A stretch of DNA of 64,000 nt. Origin: Mangifera indica (lineage: Eukaryota > Streptophyta > Magnoliopsida > Sapindales > Anacardiaceae). Under the pieces are notes generated by a model, which saw only the letters and a list, made by a program, of their open reading frames with translations, did not search any database and was not told the DNA's origin. A program made the position numbers and the translations under genes. The first letter of the stretch is position 1, and each line of letters starts with the position of its first letter. Where the stretch lies: NCBI RefSeq assembly GCF_011075055.1, contig NC_058151.1:8636251-8700250 (forward strand). The letters are read 5' to 3'. Shown piece after piece: positions 1 to 7,758 of this stretch.

Positions 1-91
1 TAGGGAATTTTCTATTTTCTTTTTAATCAAAGAAGGAGATTGAAACAATAAATCTTATACTCATAAATGCTTGGTTTGAATTTACACATCA
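1..91. other. Left flank of the nested element, with 5-bp target duplication
   Basis: AT-rich sequence with no recognisable gene. The last five bases (87-91, CATCA) repeat at 14418-14422, directly after the 3' LTR of the outer retrotransposon, so I read them as its target-site duplication. Confidence 0.6.
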
Positions 92-340
92 TGATTCAAA
101 CTGAAGAAAATTTGGCCATTAAAGTTGGTGTGAAGCTATTATGGTTAAGCCAAGGATGGTTGCTATGTGTGGGAATGGATGTTAGGATGTTTTATTGTTT
201 GAATTAGTATTGATACGTTGTTGTTTTATAATAAGTTGTGTGGCATTGTTTATTATTTAGCAGATGTCATCGTTTGGTTTAAATAAATAATGAAACGTTG
301 TAATTTAAAGGGAGGACAAGAATTTGAATTGTTCAATCGG
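92..340 (+). repeat. 5' LTR of the outer Gypsy element, 3' part lost
   Basis: Aligns with 14041-14280 for about 240 bp with only small indels. After that the two copies no longer match, although the 3' LTR runs on for another 137 bp. The missing end suggests a deletion reaching towards the primer site. A degenerate TGGTAT..GA at about 344-352 may be what is left of a tRNA-iMet primer site. Confidence 0.75.
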
Positions 341-611
341 ACCATGGTATTGATATAAGGACTTAAGAGTTTTGATGAGAAATGGCACCAATAATGGCTT
401 AGATGGTTACAAAAATTGAGCAATGACAATAGGACCAACTTTAGGAATCTTACAATAAAATGCAATGGTCAATGAAGGATATTAAGAAATTAATCAGCGA
501 ATTGAGTCTATAGTAATCGAAGTGATGACTCAAGAACCAGGCCACCGAGACAAAGGAACTTCACAAGTTGGTTAAGAGACATGAAAAAACTGGTAGTGAC
601 AATGCTTAGAT
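341..611 (+). other. Leader of the outer element, no gene
   Basis: Lies between the truncated 5' LTR and the first recognisable gag codons. No convincing open frame is visible; it is probably untranslated leader plus decayed gag start. Confidence 0.5.
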
Positions 612-713
612 TTCCCCCATTTTTAAGGAGATGAGTTTGACAACTGGATAACTAAAGTCGAATACTACTTTGAAGTAAATGCAACGTCGAGTTCTAATCA
701 ACTTAAGATTATA
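612..713 (+). pseudogene. gag of the outer element, N-terminal part, cut by the insertion
   Basis: Reading from 612, the frame gives a Phe-rich start, one TAA, then GDEFDNWITKVEYYFEV. This matches the opening of the Retrotrans_gag domain (F-x-G-D-x(4)-W-I-x-K-x-E-x-Y-F). The frame stops at the TTATA target site (709-713) of the inner element and resumes after 10085. Protein fragment only; not functional. Confidence 0.65.
709..713. repeat. Target-site duplication of the inner element (TTATA)
   Basis: TTATA directly precedes the TG of the 5' LTR at 714 and is repeated at 10081-10085 directly after the CA end of the 3' LTR. A 5-bp duplication is normal for Ty3/Gypsy integrase. Confidence 0.95.
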
Positions 714-785
714 TGTAATACCCTCAGGTATGTTCCAAGGGCATTTACGTCTTTTAACCCTGTTTTGCGATACTTCCAATGTTTT

Positions 786-802
786 AAATATATATATATA
801 TG
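786..802 (+). promoter_or_regulatory. Possible TATA box of the inner LTR promoter
   Basis: An uninterrupted alternating AT run in the U3-like part of the LTR, about 70 bp from its start. The 3' LTR carries the same run at about 7830-7847. The position suits a retrotransposon promoter, but AT runs are common in this DNA, so the call is tentative. Confidence 0.35.
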
Positions 803-1407
803 TTATGTATGGGGGCATTTATATAAATATACATATGTAAATAAATACAAAAACAAAAACAAAAAAAAAAAAAGAGAAAGAGAAAAAGGGAGATAAAGCT
901 TAGATAAAGGGAGAGTAAAGTCAACAAAGGCAGCTCATCCCATTTGTTTTCTATCATCTTCTTCTCCCGTAAAGCTCCAGCAGCCACCATTCTTCATGTT
1001 TTTCCTTTGCTTTCTTGAAGAAAAAGGAAGGATTTGAGGGAGTTGGAAGATAAGAAAAGAAAAGAAAAGAAAAGGAAGCACTTGGAAGCTTTGGTAACTA
1101 AAGATCTCCTTCCTTCTCCTTTCATCTATGTTTATATGCATGTTATATGAATATGTTAGTGTGTCTTGGTATTGATTTAAAGTGATCTTGATGATAAAGG
1201 AAGCAAAACAAAGAGGAGGAAGCCAACTTGCAAAGATTTGGCTTGAAATAAGGTAAGGGGTTTCCTCCTTGATATGTCACATGTTTTAGGCTTTTGGTTC
1301 CTTAGATCTATGTTATAAATGTTGATTTTGATGTTGAGGAATATTGTTTTGTCATTTGGGATGTCTATGTATGTGATTTTGTTCATGGCAGAAAGTTGCA
1401 TAATATT

Positions 1408-1990
1408 TACAGTTTTTGCCACTGAGTTCGTCCCATGTTTTGGCTGCCTTAGTTGATGAATTATGAGTGCTATTATATCTTGTTGGAAAGCTCTTTGAAT
1501 TATCTTTCCAATGATATATATCTTGTATGAATTAGAGATCATTTGGACTGTTAAAGATTGTATAAACCGAAAGGACTGCTTTATCAAATAAACAGAGGAG
1601 GCAGTTTTTGCCACTGACTTTATCTGCTGTTTTGACTGCCTGATTGAATGAATTATGAGTGCTATTATAGCTTGTTGGAAATATCTTTGAATCCTCTTTT
1701 CAACGATATAAAGTTTGTATGAATTAGAAACCGTTTGGGCTGTTAAATCGTATGAAAAGAATGCTGCCCTGCTAAATGTCTGTTCTGTGAACAGTATATC
1801 GTAATTTTATCACTAAGTTTAGCTCACGTTTTGACTGCCTTATCTATTGAATTATGAGTATTATTATAGCTCTTTGGAAAGATCTTTGAATCCTCTTTTC
1901 AACGATATATAGTTTGTATGAATTAGGAACCGTTTGAGATGTTAAATTGTATGAAAAAGAAGGCTGCCCTGTTAAATGACTGTTCTGTAA
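1408..1990 (+). repeat. Three tandem ~195-bp modules in the inner 5' LTR
   Basis: The motif GAATTATGAGT begins at 1458, 1650 and 1849 (periods 192 and 199). Each is followed by related text with CTTTTCAACGATATA-type and TGTATGAATTAG blocks and preceded by a CCATGTTTTGGCTGCC-like block. The same triplet is present in the 3' LTR at about 8453-9040, so the amplification predates this insertion. Confidence 0.85.
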
Positions 1991-2009
1991 ACAGTGTTTC
2001 ATAATTCTG

Positions 2010-2110
2010 GGCAAGAAAGAAAGAAAAGGAAGAAGGAAAGAAAGGAAGGGAAAGGAAAGGAAAGGAAAGAAAAGAAGAAAAGAAAAAGAAAGAAAAACAA
2101 GAAAAAGAAT
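2010..2110 (+). repeat. GA-rich microsatellite in the inner 5' LTR
   Basis: Runs of GAAA and GGAAA units. The 3' LTR version (about 9057-9180) is longer by roughly 30 bases of AAAG repeats, the only sizeable length difference I see between the LTRs. Confidence 0.85.
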
Positions 2111-2246
2111 TTGGGGCTCAAGATTTAGGGGTCGTCCCAAGAGTAATGTCTGGTGCGTTATGAATAAATTTAAATGGAAGCAAAATTAGTAAGATATAAG
2201 ACCCGCATGCATGCTATAAACTATGAGGGGGCACTTTACACTACAC

Positions 2247-2345
2247 CGCCCGCAGTAGGGCACGTCCGCAGTAGGACACGTCCGTAGTAAGACATAGACC
2301 CCTAGTAGGGTCCGCTCGCAGTAGAGCATGCTCGCAGTAGAGCTC
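2247..2345 (+). repeat. Short tandem array with GCAGTAG core in the inner 5' LTR
   Basis: About six degenerate units of 16-20 bp, each with CGCAGTAG or CGTAGTAA or CCTAGTAG followed by a short GC-rich spacer. The array is conspicuously GC-rich for this region. The 3' LTR has it at about 9326-9424, with extra C-to-T changes in the last units. Confidence 0.8.
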
Positions 2346-3010
2346 AATTCAGATTCAGAAATAATGTAGTGAAAGAAAAAGAGCTTGAGCTTAGAAAAGT
2401 GCCAAATCCCTATAGTTAGCTTCCAGAAAATATTAAATAGACACCAGATGGGACAAAGTATGATCCAAATAGTAAAGAGTGAACTAAATTATCCCCTCAA
2501 TCTCTTATAAAGGTTAAGATGTGAGGTTGAGTCCCAAAAGTGAGTTAGAACAGGAAAAAAAAAGAGGATAGTTTACTTGATTCTTTCCCCTTACTGAGTG
2601 TTCTTATCACTCACTCCCTTTTCTTTCCTGATTGCAGGTACAGGTGATCGAGGTAGCTGCGAGGCAGGGTCAGGTCAATGTAGGTAGATCCGGCTGGAGC
2701 AGGTTATCTCTGGTTTATATTACATGCATAGAATGGCATGTTTTTATCGACTTTTGACTTTTTGAGATTATGGTACAGTTACATATGATTACTCCCTGTT
2801 TTCTGATACTTTCAGATGAGTCTTCATATGAGTATATACATCTTTTATTCGCTTCCAGATTTTTAGTTTTCTTGGAATACTTCCTAAACACTTTTAATGA
2901 TGCGTTTATTGTAAAGTATTTTAAAAAAAAAAAAAAAATAGACGCTACGAATATTAATTCGTAACATTTCTCCTTCGGTGGGTAGTACTACTAGGGAGGG
3001 ATGTTACAGT

Positions 3011-3022
3011 TGGTATCAGAGC
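3011..3022 (+). promoter_or_regulatory. Primer binding site, initiator Met tRNA
   Basis: TGGTATCAGAGC, two bases after the 5' LTR, is complementary to the 3' end of plant initiator methionine tRNA, the usual primer for chromovirus reverse transcription. Confidence 0.95.
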
Positions 3023-3130
3023 ATGATTTTGGAACCCAAAAGATGTTTTCTAAAACAAAATGGAGTAATCAAAGTAACACAGAGATGGAATACCCTCTAG
3101 CCACGTTGACCACCCTCGCAGCCGATCACT

Positions 3131-3190
3131 GTAAGTTAAGTTTTCACTTTTACCTGCTGAGTTTTATGAAACTAATGTGTTCATTTTCAG
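3131..3190 (+). other. Candidate 60-bp intron in the inner element's leader
   Basis: Begins CT|GTAAGTTAAG and ends GTTCATTTTCAG|GA, five bases before the gag ATG. Both ends match plant splice consensus well. Sixty bases is near the lower size limit for plant introns. The related element at 25752 has a similar GTAAGT to TTTCAAG interval at about 28232-28296. No transcript evidence is available. Confidence 0.45.
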
Positions 3191-3195
3191 GACTT

Positions 3196-4350
3196 ATGAG
3201 TCAAACACCAGTAGATCCCCCTCAGAGGAGCCAGAATGAAGGAGCAGCCCCTCAGGTACCCCAGGAGGCACTCAGTGCACAAGATGTGCGAGAGATTTTC
3301 AGAGAGATGATGAGAAAGCATAAAGGTGCTCCTACACAGGGAAGTGAGACGGCTCATACGCCGCCAATCCAGGGACATGATATAAGGGAGGTTACTTCAG
3401 CATCTACAACAGCCCCAGTGAGGACTCAGTTGCATCCTATTTTCAACCTCCCTAGTATGCACCAACCTCAAAAATTTGATGGTGCAAGAGACCCAATAGC
3501 AGCTGAAGAGTGGTTGGAATCAGTAGAGAGTGTCATGGCCTTGTTTGACATGACTGACCAAGAAAGAGTGAGATATGCCACTTATCTTTTCAAGTCAGGG
3601 GCAAGAATATGGTGGAATTTAGTCAGGGAGACGGTCAATATCTCAGAGATGACATGGACAGAGTTTAGGCGCCAATTCGAGGCAGAGTATAGGGGCGCCG
3701 ATGTTACTTGTATCAGGGCTCAGGAATTTATCAGTCTAGTGCAAGGGATAGACTCTGTAAAAGAATATTCCACAAAGTTTAATTAATTGTCCCAGTATGC
3801 CCCCGAGATAGCTAGCACAGAAATGGGGCGTATGCAGAAGTTTGTGTACAGGCTGGATCCAGAGATAGCTCGAGATGTTATGACCGGGGCACAGCCACCT
3901 AGAACTTATGCAGAGGCCCTTGATAGAGCTTTGAGGGCAGAGGTTTTTGTTAGGAGGAGGTTTGGTCAGACCACAGGGCAAAAGGTTACACCTCATTCTA
4001 CCATGCCAGCTCCCCCAATGAGTAGTGGTTCAGCTTCAGTACAGAGAGGCCCTCCTCCAGAGTGAGACAGGAAAGGTAAATGACTTCTCCAGTTTAGAGG
4101 CATGAAAAAGAACTGGAAGAGTGGAAAGAAACAAAGAGGACCTGAGATACCAGCTTGCCAAAAATGTGGGAAGCACCATAGAAGAGAGTGTTTGACAGGT
4201 CAGGCAGTTTGTTTCAGATGTCGTCAGCCTGGACATATTGCTCGTTTCTGTACAGCTGCCCTAGTGAGAGTCGAGCAACAGGAGCCTATAGGAGGGGCCA
4301 CAGCCAGAGTTTATACAATCACCCAGGGCCCAGCAGAGGCTAACCCATCA
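3196..4350 (+). pseudogene. gag of the inner Tekay-like element (capsid plus zinc knuckle)
   Basis: The frame opens at ATG 3196. After a Pro/Gln-rich head comes the capsid-like Retrotrans_gag domain (about 3470-3960, with FDGARDPIAAEEWLESVES and a WW motif). A basic linker and nucleocapsid follow, with an imperfect first knuckle at 4156 (CX2CX3HX4C) and a perfect CX2CX4HX4C knuckle at 4210-4251. Gag would package the element's RNA in cytoplasmic particles. Three in-frame stops break it: TAA 3784, TGA 4063 and TGA 4081. Each is one C-to-T step from Gln or Arg codons, and the frame continues unshifted through each. Confidence 0.9.
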
Positions 4351-4359
4351 GCAGTCACG

Positions 4360-4700
4360 GGTAAGATTCTCTATCTTGATACTCCTATTTATGTTTTAAT
4401 TGATTGTGGGGCTACTCATTGTTTTATAGCCAAGAGTTTGCTTGAGAGGTTAAAGTTACAACCTGTTAGAATAGCCTAGAGGATTATGATTGAGTTGCCT
4501 GATGGGGGGTCAGTCATTAGTGAGATGATGCTACTAGGACAGAGTATTATGATTCAGGGTCGACAGTTACTAGTGGACCTGATTGTGTTCGAAATGCTAG
4601 ATTTTGACATGATTTTAGGGATGGATTTTTTTGGGAGATACGGAGCTGAAATTGATTATAAAAAGAAGAAAGTGAGATTTAACCTAGACTCTGGAGATCA
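4360..4700 (+). pseudogene. Aspartic protease domain of the inner element
   Basis: In the same frame as gag. The active-site motif IDCGATH has its Asp codon at 4402; the usual form is DSGATH, so the Ser is Cys here. The second typical block, MILGMDFF, is near 4609. Between them lies an in-frame TAG (4477-4479), again one step from CAG. Retroviral-type protease would cut the Gag-Pol precursor. Broken by the stop. Confidence 0.85.
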
Positions 4701-4709
4701 ATTCGAGTT

Positions 4710-6318
4710 CGGCGAGGGTCATATCCGGAGTTTGATGATCAGTATGTTAAAAACTAGTAAAATGTTGAAAAAGGGGTGTACAGGGTATTTGGCTCATGTA
4801 GTGAGCAAGGTTGAGTCAGGGCTAACTATTGAGCAAACACCAGTGGTACGTGAGTTTTCAGATGTGTTTCCAAGTGAGTTATCGGGATTAGCTCTTGAGA
4901 GAGAGATTGAGTTTAGCATAGAGTTGGCACCTGGCACAACACCTATTTCAAGAGCACCCTATCGAATGGCCCCTGTCGAGTTACAAGAATTGAAAAAACA
5001 GCTTCAAGAGTTATTAGATCATGGTTTTATCAGACTGAGCCATTCTCCTTGGGGAGCTCCCATCCTATTTGTGAAAAAGAAAGACGGGTCTATGAGAATG
5101 TGTATTGATTACAAAGAGTTAAATAAAGCCACAGTTAAGAATAAGTACCCGTTACCCAGGATTGATGATTTATTTGATCAGTTGAAGGGATCCGTGGTCT
5201 TCTCCAAGATAGATTTGAGATCTGGTTATCACCAGGTGAGAGTGACAGAGAAGGATATACCCAAGACAACTTTCCGAACGAGGTATGACCATTTTGAGTT
5301 TGTAGTGATGTCATTCGGATTGACAAATGCCCCTGCAGTATTTATGGATTTGATGAACAGGGTATTCCATGACTGCCTGGATAAATTTATTGTGGTATTC
5401 ATTGATGATATCTTAGTATATTCTTGTAGTCGAGAGGAGCATGTGCAGCACTTAAGGTTTACCCTCCAGAGATTGAGAGAGAAACAATTGTATGCCAAAT
5501 TCTCAAAATGTGAATTTTGGCTAGATAGAGTTACCTTTTTGGGGCATGTGATTTCAGCAGAGGGTATATCAGTGGATCCCAGTAAGATCGAGGCAATAGT
5601 TGAATGGCAAAGACCAAAGACAGTTAAAGAGGTTCGTAGTTTCCTAGGTTTGGCAGGGTATTATCGGAGGTTTGTGGAAGGATTTGCCAGATTAGCTAAA
5701 CCTCTTACAACTCTCACGAAGAAAGCAATGCCATTTCAGTGGTCAGATGCCTGTGAGACAAGCTTCCAAGAATTGAAAAGAAGATTAACTATTGCTCCTG
5801 TGTTAGCACTTCCAGAGGAGGGAGTTGAGTATGATTTATACACCGATGCCTCAAATGGTGGTTTAGGAGCAGTGTTGATGCAGCGAGGCAAGGTGATAGC
5901 ATATGCCTCAAGACAATTGAAAGAATTTGAAACGCGATACCCCACTCATGACTTGGAGTTAGCAGCGGTGGTTTTTGCTTTGAAAATTTGGAGACACTAT
6001 TTGTATGGGGTAAAATGTAATATTTATACTGATCATAAGAGTCTCAAATATTTCTTCACTCAGAAGGAATTAAATATGAGGCAGAGGCGATGGCTCGAGC
6101 TAGTAAAAGACTATGACTGTGATATTAAATACCATCCAGGCAAGGCTAATGTGGTTGCAGACGCCCTTAGTAGAAACGTGATGATATCACAATTGACGGT
6201 CCAGAGAGAAATTCAGAGAGAGATGGACCGAGAGCAGATTGAGCTCGTGATTGGAGCTTTCGCCAGATTAGAGATTCAGCCTACTCTCATAGATGAAATT
6301 CGAGAGGCTCAGACATAA
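4710..6318 (+). pseudogene. Reverse transcriptase and RNase H of the inner element
   Basis: One open stretch without stops from 4480 to the TAA at 6316. RT motifs in order: the [15 protein letters not shown] block (about 5046), [38 protein letters not shown], and the catalytic box FIDD at 5398-5409 (usually YVDD or FIDD). RNase H follows with YTDAS (Asp codon 5845), a Glu in the RYPTHDLE block, a YTDHKSL motif and DALSR near 6160. All catalytic acids I can place are present, so this segment alone looks intact. The terminating TAA is one C-to-T change from CAA and the frame continues beyond it. Confidence 0.93.
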
Positions 6319-7143
6319 GATGAATGGTGTCAACAGAAAATTCAGAAAGTAGAAGAGGGTCTCGAGGTAGATTTTCAAGTATCGAATGGAATTCTTAAAT
6401 TTAGAGATCGAGTGTATGTTCCCTAGATAACTGAATTGAGACAGAGAATTCTTACAGAAGCTCATAGTTCTCTTTACACTGCCCACCCTGGGGGTGTAAA
6501 GATGTATCAGGACTTAAAAAGGCATTTTTGGTGGTCAGGCATGAAAAAGGATATAGGTGAGTTTGTTACTAGATGTCTCACCTGTCAGCAAATTAAGGCC
6601 GAACACTAGAAACCTGCAGGGTTACTTCAGCCTCTACCTATTCCAGAATGGAAATGGGAGCATATCTCCATAGACTTCATTTGTGGACTCCCTAGAGCTC
6701 AGAATGGATGTAATGCTATCTGGGTGATTGTTGATAGATTGACTAAGTCAGCTCATTTCCTGTCCATCAAAGATACTACTACCACAGATCAGTTGGGGAG
6801 ATTATATGTTAGGGAGATTATTAGATTACATGGTGTACCCAGAACCATAGTATCTGATCGTGATACGAGATTTGTATCAGCTTTCTGGAAGAGTCTCCAA
6901 AGATCTTTGGGTACTAATTTGGCATTTAGTACAGCCTATCATCCTCAAACAGATGGTCAGACGGAGAGGGTTAATCAGATTTTGGAAGATATTTTGAGAG
7001 CTTGTTGCTTGGATCATAAAGCTATGTGGGTAGAAATGTTGCCCTTGGTGGAGTTTGCTTACAATAATAACTATCAGACGACTATTCAGATGGCACCTTA
7101 TGAGGCATTATATGGTAGGAGGTGTCGTTCTCCTCTTCACTAA
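6319..7143 (+). pseudogene. Integrase (zinc-binding and catalytic core) of the inner element
   Basis: Same frame. An HHCC zinc-binding segment lies at about 6460-6606. The catalytic core has Asp codons at 6673 (SIDFICGLP) and 6856 (IVSDRDTRF) and Glu at 6964 (DGQTERVNQ), giving the DD35E spacing. Typical Gypsy text ALYGRRCRSPLH ends at 7140. In-frame stops: TAG 6424, TAG 6607 (in the EH-x-KPAG motif, normally Gln) and TAA 7141 (normally Trp). Integrase would insert the cDNA and, in chromoviruses, is guided by the following chromodomain. Confidence 0.92.
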
Positions 7144-7722
7144 GATGAGATAGGAGAGAGAGATGTGTTATCCCGATCCCTCGGGCCTGAATTGACCTAG
7201 AAAATGATTGATGATGTCCAACTGATCAGACAGAGAATAAAACAGGCTCAGGATCAACAGAAAATCTATGCAGATCATCGACGCCGAGACTTGGAATTCA
7301 ATGTAGGTGAATTTGTATTTGTAAAGGTTGCTCCATTCAAGCATTTGATGAGATTCGAAAAGAAGGGAAAGCTAGCTCCCAGATTTATTGGTTCATATGA
7401 GATACTTGAGAGAGTTGGTAAAGTGGCTTACAGATTAGCCTTACCAGCGAGTATGGACCGGATTCATGATGTATTTCATGTCTCATCGTTAAGAAAATGT
7501 CTTGGTGATCATTCCCAGGTTGTGAATACAGAAGATATTAAGTTATCAGAAGACCTTAGTTATGAAGAAAAACTGATTCAGATACTTGATAGAAGAATTA
7601 AACAACTAAGGAACCGACAGATTCCTCTAGTAAAAGTCTTATGGACAAACCAGAAGACAGAGGAGGCTACCTGGGAAATGGAGCAAACCATGAAGGAGAA
7701 GCATCCAGAGTTGTTTTTGTGA
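7144..7722 (+). pseudogene. Integrase C-terminus and chromodomain-like tail of the inner element
   Basis: Continues the frame after the TAA at 7141 and a TAG at 7198. It holds the GPY/F-type module (KLAPRFIGSYEILERVGKVA) and the DVFHVSSLRK block. The last ~55 residues (about 7555-7722) have the chromodomain order ILDRR..., VLWTNQ..., ATWEME.... This order is the basis for calling the element a chromovirus. The authentic stop is TGA at 7720-7722. Confidence 0.88.
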
Positions 7723-7743
7723 ATTCCGAGGACGGAATTCTTG

Positions 7744-7758
7744 TGAGGGGGGAAGAGT
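7744..7758 (+). promoter_or_regulatory. Polypurine tract of the inner element
   Basis: GAGGGGGGAAGAG, a purine run directly before the TG of the 3' LTR; it would prime plus-strand cDNA synthesis. Confidence 0.9.

Larger units (their letters stand above)
714..3008 (+). repeat. 5' LTR of the inner element (2295 bp)
   Basis: Starts TGTAATACCC, ends ATGTTACA; the terminal 7-mers TGTAAYA and TGTTACA are near-perfect inverted copies. It contains a TATA-rich run near 786, a GA-rich tract, three copies of a roughly 195-bp module (about 1408-1990), and a short-unit array with core GCAGTAG (2247-2345). These make the LTR unusually internally repetitive. It has splice-like signals: donor AAG|GTAAGG at 1253 and acceptor TTGCAG at 2637. 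Confidence 0.95.

Noticed and set aside
784..1141. Short minus-strand open frames in the inner LTRs, repeated at 7848-8184
   Set aside because: They are antisense readings of GA-rich, low-complexity LTR sequence, duplicated only because the LTRs are duplicated; no domain.
5135..5498. Minus-strand frames inside the inner reverse transcriptase
   Set aside because: Shadows of the real plus-strand Pol frame.
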